Shown here in pieces: positions 32,801 to 42,139 of a DNA stretch of 64,000 nucleotides (the stretch's first letter is position 1; every line of letters begins with the position of its first letter). A program made the translations under genes and the position numbers. Below the pieces are notes generated by a model. The model worked only from the letters and a program-made list of their open reading frames with translations, made no database searches and was not told the origin of the DNA. Location: positions 1-64,000 of the forward strand of contig NZ_FVZE01000001.1 in NCBI RefSeq assembly GCF_900168325.1, given 5' to 3'. The stretch comes from Novosphingobium mathurense. Its GTDB lineage: Bacteria > Pseudomonadota > Alphaproteobacteria > Sphingomonadales > Sphingomonadaceae.

Positions 32801-33102
32801 ATCACTGTAAATTGCTGTTAAGATTCAGCATATTGCCGATGATATGATGGCTTCACTCAACGTAACGCCCAACAAGTGATGCCTTTTTTGCCTTTGAGTA
32901 GGCGCGCAAGAGCATCGTCGTCTTAATCAAAGCACAAGTATTGTTCCTTCGAACGCCGATGGATCGTGCAAAGTGAGGACATGCTTTTCTGAAAATGATT
33001 AAATTTCTGAATTGTATCAGTTCTTGGCGCTGAGAAAGTTCTTGTAGTGCTACCTCTCGATTGCGGTGATTCGTTATGCCGCGAAAAAGGGGGAATAATC
33101 CA
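32801..33102. other. AT-rich non-coding gap beyond the attachment site
   Basis: No gene is visible. The stretch is clearly more AT-rich than the surroundings and leads into the secreted protein gene at 33103, whose promoter must lie here. Confidence 0.4.
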
Positions 33103-33783
33103 ATGAAGGTATCGCTTTACGGGGCCCTGATTTGTGTCGCTCTGGCGGCCTCGCCAGCCTTGGGGCAGGAACCTGCTGCAACTGTACAGTCAACAGGAAC
33201 GTTGCGTGGCCAGGTTCAAGAGGCCCCACAAGCTCCGGTTGCTGTCTTGGCGCCTGTGCAGCAGGTTAATGTCCTTCGGGCCGGGACAGAGATACCCCTC
33301 ATCATGAGGGAAGAACTGACCACAAAGAAAAAGAAGCTTCGCGTGGGTCAGCGCTTCCAAATGGAAGTGTCAGAAAATGTTACGTCGAATGGGGTCGTGG
33401 TGATCCCCTCGGGAACTCCTGCGATTGGAGAGATAACCGAGGTTCGAAACAAAGGAATGTGGGGTAAGTCGGGATACATTGGTGCCCGCGTAGTCTCCTT
33501 GAGATTGGGAGACCGTCACATTCGTTTGACCGGCAATTTTGACGACAAAGGTGTAACAGGCACAGGTGGCGTTGTCGCAGCTGTTGCCCTTGTTCCCATT
33601 GCAGGCTTCTTCACCACCGGTACGAGTGCGTTCATAGCAAGCGGCGCGGGCGTGAAGGGCTTCCTCGACGAGGATATTGCCTTCCGTCCTGTTGCTTCGC
33701 AGCTGCAAGTTATCGACGTTCCGGTTCAGGCATCTGCGGCATCAACACCGGCAGCATCGCAGAACGCGATCCCTGCGAAGTAA
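33103..33783 (+). CDS. Secreted hypothetical protein
   Basis: The 226-residue protein starts at the ATG at 33103, behind AGGGGGAA. A signal peptide ends at LGQ (VALAASPALGQEPAA). The mature part has VLRAGTEIPLIMREELTTKKK, RFQMEVSENVTSNG and VIPSGTPAIGEITEV, suggesting a beta-rich periplasmic domain, and then a hydrophobic Gly-rich segment (GGVVAAVALVPIAGFFTTG). I do not recognise a named family. Confidence 0.65.
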   Translation: MKVSLYGALICVALAASPALGQEPAATVQSTGTLRGQVQEAPQAPVAVLAPVQQVNVLRAGTEIPLIMREELTTKKKKLRVGQRFQMEVSENVTSNGVVVIPSGTPAIGEITEVRNKGMWGKSGYIGARVVSLRLGDRHIRLTGNFDDKGVTGTGGVVAAVALVPIAGFFTTGTSAFIASGAGVKGFLDEDIAFRPVASQLQVIDVPVQASAASTPAASQNAIPAK

Positions 33784-33858
33784 CGAATTTTCAAATTGCC
33801 CTGTTCGCTGTCTTTTGACTGGCGATGGGGCAATTCACACAGAATTGGAGGAGGTGCC

Positions 33859-34050
33859 GTGGAAGACCAGTCAAGGGTCCGAGCAGTGCAGCACATTATG
33901 GCTACGCTCTTCTCCGCACAGGACGCGATACGAGAATTGGCGCCTGGGTTCCGTTGGGCAGGCCTTGGCAAGCTTCCAGGTGACTACGATGAGTTCGTTG
34001 CCACCAAGCACTTTGGCCTAACCAAAGTCCTGGCTCGTTCGAACGGTTAG
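33859..34050 (+). pseudogene. N-terminal fragment of a DUF6998-like protein
   Basis: The 63-residue reading frame starts at a GTG with GGAGGAGG 4 bases upstream. AVQHIMATLFSAQDAIREL, FRWAGLGKLPGDYDEFVA and HFGLTKVLARSNG resemble the beginning of a larger family where the sequence continues through a GSNG(F/Y)DA region; here it stops right after SNG. It looks truncated. Family assignment is from memory of the pattern. Confidence 0.4.
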
Positions 34051-34222
34051 GCTATTTGCTGACTTACCGGATACGCCAGCTTCATAGACGCTTTTTGCTT
34101 AAGCGTTGAAATGGCTGATCTTGACGGTAAGCAGGGATCAAGGTTGACGCCGTTAGGCGGTCGAAGAACAGATGCGTCAGGGCTCCAACTGTTGGGTTGT
34201 CGTGCAGGGGACGAGGTAAAGG

Positions 34223-34570
34223 ATGAAGCATTTCACATTGATTGCCCTGGCAATCGCCATTCCCACTGGCGCGAGCGCGCATGCAAGCGGTTTCGAAATT
34301 ACGCTTGCGCGCGCACAGAACATGCAAGGCGCGATCGTGCCCGAAGTCGTATTGACCGTGGATACGGGGCGCACGCGGCTTGATCGAGGGCAGTTGCAGA
34401 ATTCCGTCAGCAGTCAACTGTCGCGCGTCGGGGTCACTCCACACACGGTGGAGGTCCAGTCGGTCGCGACGGCAGCCATACAATTCGCCGCAGATCAGGA
34501 CACGGGGCTTCAGAGCTTCTGCTACGAAAGATGGTGCGCCAGGGTCTCGCTTGCGAAGATCAGCCATTGA
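34223..34570 (+). CDS. Small secreted hypothetical protein
   Basis: The 115-residue protein has a signal peptide (LIALAIAIPTGASAHAS) and a short mature part rich in beta strands (FEITLARAQN, IVPEVVLTVDTGR). Two cysteines lie in SFCYERWCARVSL. An AAAGG site precedes the ATG. No family recognised. Confidence 0.5.
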   Translation: MKHFTLIALAIAIPTGASAHASGFEITLARAQNMQGAIVPEVVLTVDTGRTRLDRGQLQNSVSSQLSRVGVTPHTVEVQSVATAAIQFAADQDTGLQSFCYERWCARVSLAKISH

Positions 34571-34953
34571 TGTGATCTTGAACCATTGACGGTTATTCTC
34601 GGCGACAACCGCCGGAGCGCTTTCAATTTGATTCCTCCAAACGCAGCCAGTCTTCAACGTGCCCCTTACAACCTTCAGTGATCATTTTTGACGATCCGGG
34701 ATACAGCACGCCCGCTTCCCCGATGCCGGTCGCAAATCGCTCAGCAGCTGAAAGTGGCGATCTGTTCCGCTGGCACCAATGGCCGAGATTGGAGGTGAGC
34801 AGCAGTTGCTCGCGTTGAAAGGCTCCAGCTAGGACGGGTCTCGATCATCTATCCAATCCACAATTATCTAACGCGTCGCCTGGAAGCGTAATTTACAGGC
34901 CTTGGGCATGGGCCGCATGACTCGACGAAACTGATCGGGGCAGAGGTAACGGC
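34571..34953. other. Non-coding gap
   Basis: I see no convincing gene in these 383 bases. The end should hold the antiporter promoter and ribosome site (GGGGCAGAGG region, about 34938-34947). Confidence 0.35.
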
Positions 34954-36168
34954 ATGGCCGCCATGGGCACTTCGGAAATCTATCTGATCGCGCTGACTGC
35001 GATCCTCGGCGTGCCCTATCTCGTCTGGCGCCTCCTGCGAACCGAGTACTGGGCACCGCTCGTCGTGGTCCAGATCGTCGGCGGCATCCTGCTCGGTCCC
35101 GGCGTGCTCGGCGCGCAATTCCCCGCAACCCATGCATTCGTGTTCAACCCGCAGGTCATGGGCGCGCTCAACGGCGTCGCCTGGTGGGCGGTGATGATGT
35201 TCGTCTTCGTCGCCGGTCTCGAACTCGACCTCTCTGACGCCTGGACGCACCGTCGCGAGACCTCGATCACCGCCGCCTGCGCATTGCTGACTCCGCTGGC
35301 TTTCGGCGCTCTCGCCGCCGCGCTGTTGTTGCGCATGCCTGGCTGGATCGGACCGCGCGGCACTTATGCCCAGGCGGTGCTCGGCATCGGCATGGCCTGC
35401 GCCGTCACCGCGCTGCCGATCCTTGTACTGCTAATGGAAAAGCTCGGCATCTTCCGCAGGCCGCTTGGCCAGCGGATGCTGCGCTACGCCAGCCTCGACG
35501 ACATCGCGATCTGGGGTGTGCTTGCGCTGATCCTCGTCGACTGGGAGCGGATGGGGCGCCAGGGCCTCTTTCTCGTAGCCTTCGCGGTCGCGGCGTTCGC
35601 GATCCGCGCTCTTTTCCGTCGGATGCCCGAGCAGGACCGCTGGTATCTCTCGTTGATCTGGCTTGCCGCGGTGGGCTTCGCGGCAGACTGGTCAGGGCTG
35701 CACTTCATGGTCGGTGCCTTCCTCGCCGGTGTCGTCCTAGACGCGCACTGGTTTGCCCGGGAGAAGCTCGACCAGTTCCGCGAGTTCCTGCTTTTGGCGG
35801 TGATGCCGGTGTTCTTCCTCAGCACCGGCCTGCGCACCGATTTCGGCGTCGGCGGAGGCATGGGCGCCGCCGTGGTGATCGGCGCCGCGCTGCTGTTCCT
35901 CGTTGCGTCGGTCGCGGGCAAGCTCGCGGGCGTGCACCTCGCGGGGCGCCTGCTTGGCTGGAGGAAGGGCGAGGCATCGCTGATCGGGTGGATGCTCCAG
36001 ACAAAGGCGCTGATCATGATCATCTTCGTCAACGTGCTGCTCGACCGCGAGATCGTCACCTCCGAGACGTTCACTGCGCTCCTGCTCATGGCGGTCGGCT
36101 CGACGATGCTGACCGTTCCGATGACCAAGCCGCGGATGGCGCGGCTTGGCACGCCGGGAGACGAGTGA
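34954..36168 (+). CDS. Kef-type (CPA2) cation:proton antiporter
   Basis: The 404-residue protein is a polytopic membrane protein with about 11-12 helices. It has the CPA2 signatures GGILLGPGVLG, VFVAGLELDL, ASLDDIAIWGVLALIL and LPVFFLSTGL-like (MPVFFLSTGLRTDFG). There is no C-terminal RCK/TrkA-N domain, so it is a short sodium/proton or potassium/proton exchanger for pH and ion balance. It is a single gene with unrelated neighbours. Confidence 0.85.
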   Translation: MAAMGTSEIYLIALTAILGVPYLVWRLLRTEYWAPLVVVQIVGGILLGPGVLGAQFPATHAFVFNPQVMGALNGVAWWAVMMFVFVAGLELDLSDAWTHRRETSITAACALLTPLAFGALAAALLLRMPGWIGPRGTYAQAVLGIGMACAVTALPILVLLMEKLGIFRRPLGQRMLRYASLDDIAIWGVLALILVDWERMGRQGLFLVAFAVAAFAIRALFRRMPEQDRWYLSLIWLAAVGFAADWSGLHFMVGAFLAGVVLDAHWFAREKLDQFREFLLLAVMPVFFLSTGLRTDFGVGGGMGAAVVIGAALLFLVASVAGKLAGVHLAGRLLGWRKGEASLIGWMLQTKALIMIIFVNVLLDREIVTSETFTALLLMAVGSTMLTVPMTKPRMARLGTPGDE

Positions 36169-36807
36169 AATGCCAGGCGGGCTGGATGACCGCCAAGGTT
36201 CCAGACCTCCCGGCGAGTGCCTCGGCAGTGCTTTGCGAGTATCCTGAACAGCGCTGTCGAGGCTGATTCTCGGCGCATGGATGCCGAACTGGATGGGGTC
36301 GGACATCTTGACGGAAGTCGCGCTGGTGGCGCTGGAACGCTATCTTCTTCTTTCTATTCGCGCCATTCTTCCGGGTCCGGGGCGTGGCGAGGTGCAGCTG
36401 TCCCAAGCCTGTCCAGGCACTACCGAACCGCGGATGGTCTCGATCGTGCTCACCCTGGCGATGATCGCCGCGGGATCACAACCCGTGCTGCTCGGGGCGA
36501 TGACCTGAGGCGATCTGGTTGTCTTCTGTCTTATCCAGACGATACGGGCAGCCGGAAGATTGGCGATCGAGGAGTCGCCTCGGCGTGTGTGAAACGGCCA
36601 GTTTTTCAAGAGAATCTCGTTGGCTCTTTCGGCAAAAGTCGGTCGCAAGAGCAATGATGCCTCCGCCCGTTGAATTGCCCTTGGCAGAACGCTGGCGACG
36701 CTGTTAGACAATTCACATCGGGACCTCGCAACCTCCCGATCAGGCGCTGCCGCCCAAGTGTTGCCTTGATTGTCCGTGCTATCGCGGATGGAAAGGCATT
36801 GGTTTCA
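36169..36807. other. Gene-poor stretch before chrA
   Basis: These 639 bases have only short frames with no recognised motif (one hydrophobic run near 36430-36508 reads VLTLAMIAAGSQPVLL). It may be decayed coding DNA. No promoter is called. Confidence 0.3.
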
Positions 36808-37356
36808 ATGACGGTATCGACGCCTGAACCCGAATTCTCCGAGCTTCTTCGCGTATTCGCCCGCATTGGGTTCCTTAGCTTCGGCGGTCCAGCCGGACAG
36901 ATCGCACTCATGCACCGCGAACTCGTGGAGGAGCGGATATGGGTAAGCGAAGAACAATACCTTCATGCCCTGAACTTCTGCCATTTGCTCCCCGGCCCTG
37001 AGGCCCAGCAACTGGCGACCTGGATCGGCTGGAAGCTTCATGGCGTGCGCGGAGGATTATCGGCTGGCCTGCTGTTCATACTGCCGGGTGCTTTTGTCAT
37101 TTTCGGCCTATCGGTCCTTTATGCCTATGCCGCACACCTCTTCTGGTTTGCCGCGCTCTTTCTCGGCATCAAGGCGGCGGTGGTTGCGATCGTTGCGCAG
37201 GCACTGATCCGTATTGCCGGGCGCGCCCTCAACACACCGGTGAAGCGGATTCTGGCAATAGCAGCGTTCATCGCGCTTTTCTTCTTTAGCGTCCCGCTTT
37301 AGGAGCAACCCCTCCGACTTCCAGTCGGATGTTGGCTTCAGCCCCAGACTCGCTCA

Positions 37357-37427
37357 ATAGCAGGGGTCCTCGGAAAAGTGAGACCGCCGAAGGCGTGACG
37401 TCTCACTTTTCCGAGGACCCCTGCTAT
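37357..37427 (+). repeat. Perfect 28-bp hairpin reaching into the tnpA start
   Basis: Bases 37357-37384 are perfectly complementary to 37400-37427 around a 15-base loop that itself contains CGCC-gaa-GGCG. The right arm ends on the second base of the tnpA ATG (37426-37428). In RNA the start codon and upstream region would be locked in the stem, and the structure would also stop read-through from chrA. This is the kind of repression known from IS200. Confidence 0.85.
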
Positions 37428-37845
37428 GGGATATTCTACCGGCTGCCATACGACATTTCATCACCGTTTCCACTTGGTTTGGGCGCCGAAATATCGGTTC
37501 AAGGTGCTGCACGGCGAAGTGCGTCTTCGTGTGCGCGAGATCATTCGCCAAGTCTGCGCTGAGATGGGAGTAACGATCATCAACGGCGCCCTATCACGCG
37601 ATCATGTCCACATGTTTGTCGAGATCCCGCCACATATCTCGGTCAGCGATTTCGTCCGCCGCGCCAAAGGACGTTCCTCCCGAAAGATTCAACAGGAGTT
37701 TGAACACATTCGTAAGCGCTACTGGGGGCAACGCTTCTGGCAACGCGGTTACTTCTCGACCACGTCTGGCAACATCACCGATGACGTAATCATGCGTTAT
37801 CTGGATCGCCATACCCACAAGGATGGCTTCAGCCCCGGCCCGTGA
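37426..37845 (+). CDS. tnpA: IS200/IS605 Y1 (HUH) transposase
   Basis: The 139-residue protein is full length for TnpA. It has FHLVWAPKYRFKVL, the HUH motif RDHVHMFVEIPP, RAKGRSSRKIQQEF and GYFSTTSGNITDDVIMRYLDRH, the helix with the catalytic tyrosine. It cuts and rejoins single-stranded DNA at hairpin ends. It appears intact. No tnpB is present. Confidence 0.92.
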   Translation: MGYSTGCHTTFHHRFHLVWAPKYRFKVLHGEVRLRVREIIRQVCAEMGVTIINGALSRDHVHMFVEIPPHISVSDFVRRAKGRSSRKIQQEFEHIRKRYWGQRFWQRGYFSTTSGNITDDVIMRYLDRHTHKDGFSPGP

Positions 37846-38705
37846 ACCTGCCGGCGTCAGCCGGCCAGTCGTTCAGTCTTCCTTTCCCGCTCGTGGTCCT
37901 CGGGTCTGGCGCAATCGGCATGGTGGTCGCCGCTTGGCGAGCCGAGCTACTCGCCTTGAAGACAGGCAACGACAGCGTTTCCATCGCGCCGCGACCCTGG
38001 GGTAAATCTTTTCGGGCGGTCTGCCTTTGGGGAGTGATCTGGGTCGCACCTATGGCGTTCGTCTTTCTCACGGTGGGGCCGGACCACGTGCTTTGGCGGA
38101 TCGGAGAATTCTTTTCTCAACTCGCAGTTGTGACCTTCGGTGGGGCGTACGCAGTGCTGGCCTATATGGCTCAGGAAGCTGTGCAGGCACATGGATGGTT
38201 GTCGGCGGGCGAAATGGCGGACGGCCTGGGCCTTGCCGAGACGACGCCGGGGCCACTGATCATGGTGACCCAGTATGTCGGGTTCCTTGCTGCCTTCCGC
38301 GCTCCGGAACCTTTCAGCCCGATGATCGCCGGCCTGCTGGGCGCCACGCTCACCACATGGGTGACCTTTGCCCCCTGCTTTTTGTGGATCTTCGCATTAG
38401 CACCATGGATTGAGCGTCTGGAACACGCGAAACGGCTTAAGGGCGGCCTGGCAGCCCTCACTGCAGCAGTCGTAGGTGTCATCGCCAATCTTTCGATTTG
38501 GTTTCTGATCCACGTCATATTCACCATCGTGAACGAGCAACGTTTTGGCTTTCTGCGGTTTGTTCTACCAGATTGGGCAAGCTTTGACTGGCGGGCCGCC
38601 TTGCTGGCTGCGCTGTCGGGTATTCTCATATTTCGTTTAAAAATGAATGTGATCAAAGTGCTGATCATAGCCGGGATTGGGGGCCTGCTGCTGGCACAGC
38701 TCTAA

Positions 38706-39439
38706 GTGAGCGTGCATGGAATGCGCAAGCTCGCGGCGTATGTGTCGGCGGCGTCAGCGGAACGGCAGTTGTCCCCGATCGTATTTTGAAAGCTGCCGAT
38801 CCTTTTGTGGCCGACTTGCGCATGCGGAATGGCGAATCGGCCGGTTTGCAGCTGAGGAGTGAAAATCGAATTCTGATCGGCAGGGATGGGTCGAGCGGGA
38901 CCTGTTCCTGCGTGCCCTTGTCGTAACTGCAGTGGCAATTGGTTACTTATAAGGTCGGCCGTTCATTGGCAGAGCTACCTATTGCCAGCTGTCACATCGG
39001 ATTGGCAGCTTCTGACGGTCGAGCATCGGCTCCGACCTCGACGCCTTACTGCAATCCGCCTCGTCAGAATCATGCCCGGGACAAGCGGGATCGGTCCCAG
39101 CGCTGCGGCTATCGAGGCGAGAATGAAGGCGGTCAGCGGGGGCGATGGTACGGGTTCAATGCTGAGCGAACGCAGGCAGGCATCACGCGATGCGCTGACG
39201 GGAATTTCTGAAGTCGAGACTTTTGCCTCTCGAGGGCAAGATGGGATCTCGGGAAGGGGGGTATTTCAAACTTTGGATTGAATTTAGTTCAAACCTGAAA
39301 TATGCAAATGCATATAATGATTCGCCGTGAATGCCGGATGTTCGTGCCTTCCTCGGGAGGAAGGCGCGAGGATTGACCGCGAGCGGGTCGGATATAAATA
39401 GAACGCTAATTCGAATATACAGATAAAGGGAGGCTCACG
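38706..39439. promoter_or_regulatory. Gene-free region with palindromes before the TonB receptor
   Basis: No gene is visible in 734 bases. Near the end TTGAA-N5-TTCAA (39278-39292) and TATGCA-AA-TGCATA (39301-39314) are short dyads close to AT-rich DNA, a likely promoter-operator for the receptor gene. A strong AAAGGGAGG ribosome site is at 39425-39433. Confidence 0.4.
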
Positions 39440-41878
39440 TTGAGCGACAATCATGCTAACCGAATTGCCCGTCGCATGAAGGCTGTCCTGGCCTCAGGCA
39501 CGGTACTTCCGCTGATCCTGTTTGCCGGGCATGCCCATGCCCAGGACGCGCAGGCAGCCGATGGCAATGACGCTGCAATGCCTGGCGAAATCGTGGTCAC
39601 TGCGACCCGCAAGTCAGAGAGTTTGAGCAAGGTGCCGCTCAGCGTTGTCGCCAAGAGTCAGATCGAACTGGACAAGCAAGGTGTGCGGTCCGTGAAGGAC
39701 ATTGCCCAGATCACTCCGGGCATCACCTTCGGTCAATCCGCTATCCTTTACGGCACCGGGCAGAGCTCGATTGCCATTCGTGGCATCAGTTCGACGTCGG
39801 GTATTCCGACCACCGGCGTCTATATCGACGACACGCCCGTGCAGACCCGCGTCGGCGTAAGCCCCTCGCTCAGCAACCCTTATCCGCAGGTTTTCGATCT
39901 TCAGCGCGTCGAGGTTCTGCGTGGCCCCCAGGGCACGCTTTTCGGCAGCGGTTCCGTTGGCGGCGCGATCCGGTTCATCATGCCGGAACCCAATTACAGC
40001 GATGTGGGCGTCTATGCCCGCAGCGAGATAGCCACCACCGAGCATGGCAGTGAGAGTTACGAGGCCGGTATCGCGGGCGGCGCGCCGATCGTCCAGGACA
40101 AGGTCGGTTTTCGTGCCAGCGTCTGGTATCGTCACGACGGTGGTTATGTTGACCGGCTCGACCGCGCTACCAAGCAGCTGTCCAAGAAGGACACCAACAG
40201 CGAGAACAATTTCACGGCGCGGCTTGCTGTAGGGGCGAAGCTGTCGGACAGCTTCACTATCACCCCGTCGATCTACTATCAGGATCAGGACATCAAGGAC
40301 AGTTCGCGCTTCGAAGTGGCAACGTCGAAGCTGTCATCGGGCAATCTCAAGAATAGCCTGAATGCAATTTCTGAGCCGCACAAGGAATGGTTCACTCTGC
40401 CTGCGCTGAAGATGCAGCTCGACCTTGGCAGTATGACACTCATTTCCGGCACGTCGTACTTCTATCGCAAGACGCGGACCGGGAGCGACGACACGACCCT
40501 TACCTATGCGTTCGATGCAGGCATTGTCGATGGGCCGTTTCCACTTCCCGGTTTTGAGGACTATGTGCCGACGACGCAGAGCCGCACGAAGCAGCGCGCG
40601 TTCACGCAGGAACTGCGGTTGCAGAACAACAATTCGAACGATCGATTCAACTGGATCGCCGGGTTCTTCTACCAGCGGTCGTATGTGCAGGACCAATATG
40701 TGGGCGTCGACCCGCGGATCCTGGACCTCATCAACTACGCACAGGATCAGGCCGGTGAGGAGCCTTTCGCCTCTCTGACGGACGTGTTCGGCGTTGAATT
40801 GTATGAAGGCAAGTATTCGCTTCTCCAGCGAAACAGGCACTGGGACAGGCAGGCCGCCTTCTTTGGTCAGGCGGATTACGAGATCCTGCCCAGACTCAAG
40901 TTGACGGCAGGACTGCGCTACACCATTGCCAATTACAAGTTTGAAGGGCTGACTGCGGGACCGGTTTACAGCACCGATGGTAATCTTGTTTCCGAGAAGA
41001 ATACCGGCCGCACTCTGACACCGAAGTTCGGCATATCGTTCCAGGCAGACCGCAATAACCTGTTCTATGTCAACGCGGCCAAGGGCGTGCGGGGAGCCGG
41101 TGTCTCGCCTCCGGTCGGTGCCAACTGCGTGGCCGACGCTCAGGCGATCGGGTTCGATCCTTACGCCACGCTGACGGTCAACCCGGACTCGATCTGGAGC
41201 TATGAAGCAGGCAGCAAGAACAAGTTCTTTGGCGGGATGCTCTCGGTCGATGCTTCGGCCTATCATGTCGACTGGAAGAACGTTCAGACGCAGTTCGCGC
41301 TCCCTCAGTGCACTCTCTACACTGCGCTCAACCTGGGTTCCGCCAAGATCGACGGCTTTGACCTGTCAGTGGGTGTGCAGCCCGCCGAAGGGCTGACGCT
41401 CGGAGCCTCGGTGTCGTATATCCATGCCCGTTACACCACGCCGGTGACCGGATTGGTGCCTGATGGCACGGGCGACACTGTCCCTGGCATTATCCGCCCG
41501 GCCGGAGAGCCATTCCCTGGCGTCGCGCCCTGGACGGTCCAGCTGAATGGCGAATACAACCGGCCGATCGGCAATGCCGAACTCTATACGCGCGCGGATT
41601 TCAGCTACGCCAGCCACAACAAGAAGCCGGTTTTCGAATCGCCGCTATACGATCCGGCTTATCCGCGTTCTCCCGCCACTTCGCAGTTGAACCTGCGTTT
41701 TGGCGCACGCCTTGACGCATTGGGAGAGAAGGACCTGGATATCAGCCTTTTCGTCAATAACGTGACGAACGAACAGCCGCTTCTGAGCCTCTATCATGAC
41801 ACACTCAATGCGCCGAGGTTCCGTTCGGGCACGTTCCGTCCGCGGACCATCGGCCTGACGGTTTCGGTCAGGAAGTAA
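39440..41878 (+). CDS. TonB-dependent receptor
   Basis: The 812-residue protein starts at a TTG, 6 bases after AAAGGGAGG. A signal peptide ends at AHAQ (LPLILFAGHAHAQDAQ). The plug domain has EIVVTATRKSESLSKVPLSV, GIRGISS-like IAIRGISSTSG and VEVLRGPQGTLFGSGSVGGAI; the rest is the 22-strand barrel, ending with PRTIGLTVSVRK (terminal aromatic weak). It is of the sphingomonad catabolic type, importing substrates or iron chelates. The substrate is unknown. Confidence 0.93.
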   Translation: MSDNHANRIARRMKAVLASGTVLPLILFAGHAHAQDAQAADGNDAAMPGEIVVTATRKSESLSKVPLSVVAKSQIELDKQGVRSVKDIAQITPGITFGQSAILYGTGQSSIAIRGISSTSGIPTTGVYIDDTPVQTRVGVSPSLSNPYPQVFDLQRVEVLRGPQGTLFGSGSVGGAIRFIMPEPNYSDVGVYARSEIATTEHGSESYEAGIAGGAPIVQDKVGFRASVWYRHDGGYVDRLDRATKQLSKKDTNSENNFTARLAVGAKLSDSFTITPSIYYQDQDIKDSSRFEVATSKLSSGNLKNSLNAISEPHKEWFTLPALKMQLDLGSMTLISGTSYFYRKTRTGSDDTTLTYAFDAGIVDGPFPLPGFEDYVPTTQSRTKQRAFTQELRLQNNNSNDRFNWIAGFFYQRSYVQDQYVGVDPRILDLINYAQDQAGEEPFASLTDVFGVELYEGKYSLLQRNRHWDRQAAFFGQADYEILPRLKLTAGLRYTIANYKFEGLTAGPVYSTDGNLVSEKNTGRTLTPKFGISFQADRNNLFYVNAAKGVRGAGVSPPVGANCVADAQAIGFDPYATLTVNPDSIWSYEAGSKNKFFGGMLSVDASAYHVDWKNVQTQFALPQCTLYTALNLGSAKIDGFDLSVGVQPAEGLTLGASVSYIHARYTTPVTGLVPDGTGDTVPGIIRPAGEPFPGVAPWTVQLNGEYNRPIGNAELYTRADFSYASHNKKPVFESPLYDPAYPRSPATSQLNLRFGARLDALGEKDLDISLFVNNVTNEQPLLSLYHDTLNAPRFRSGTFRPRTIGLTVSVRK

Positions 41879-41933
41879 CCGGGCCGAGATGATCCTTTGA
41901 TGTCCTGCTCTTGCGGACTTTGCTTCCAACAGG

Positions 41934-41967
41934 GCTCCGGTGCCGCAAGCGGCATCGGAGCTTTGTT
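41934..41967 (+). terminator. Terminator after the first TonB receptor
   Basis: GCTCCGGTGCCGC (41934-41946) pairs with GCGGCATCGGAGC (41949-41961) with one G-U pair; the loop in RNA would be CAAG. It is followed by TTTGTT and starts 56 bases after the stop. Confidence 0.75.
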
Positions 41968-42139
41968 GCAATTTCGCTGTGGATCTGTGTCGCAATGCAC
42001 GCAGTAGCCCGTGGTTGGCAGAGGCAGGCTACTGTGAGCACGTCGGGCGAATAGGCCTGTTTTCCGGGAACGCCGTGATGAGGCAGGGTCACGGATCGGG
42101 CCCGGCGCCAACACCGCTTCCGTCGATTGGAGGGGCCGT

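Larger units (their letters stand above)
37297..37882 (+). mobile_element. IS200/IS605-family element inserted in chrA
   Basis: The limits come from restoring the chrA reading frame: the gene reads to GTCCCG (37291-37296) and resumes at TTTCCCGCTC (from 37883), leaving about 586 bases, a normal IS200 size. No target duplication is needed for this family. Hairpins lie near both ends: TCCGACT/AGTCGGA (37313-37329) at the left and a GCCGGC-based fold (about 37850-37868) at the right. TGGCTTCAGCCCC occurs near each end (about 37334-37346 and 37825-37837). The exact ends may differ by a few bases. Confidence 0.7.
36808..38705 (+). pseudogene. chrA: chrA chromate transporter interrupted by an IS200/IS605 element
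   Basis: The first part (36808-37302) encodes the ChrA N-terminal half: LLRVFARIGFLSFGGPAGQ, LNFCHLLPGPEAQQLATW and several membrane segments, ending with FFFSVPL and a stop formed by the insertion. The second part (about 37883-38705) continues with FPLVVLGSGAIGM, then VTFGGAYAVLAYMAQEA and LAETTPGPLIMVTQYVGFLA. Joined, SVP and FPLVV restore the family sequence. ChrA exports chromate at the inner membrane; this copy should be inactive unless the element leaves precisely. Confidence 0.88.

Noticed and set aside
36217..36657. Possible gene upstream of chrA
   Set aside because: Several short frames compete and none has a domain, start signal or normal codon pattern.
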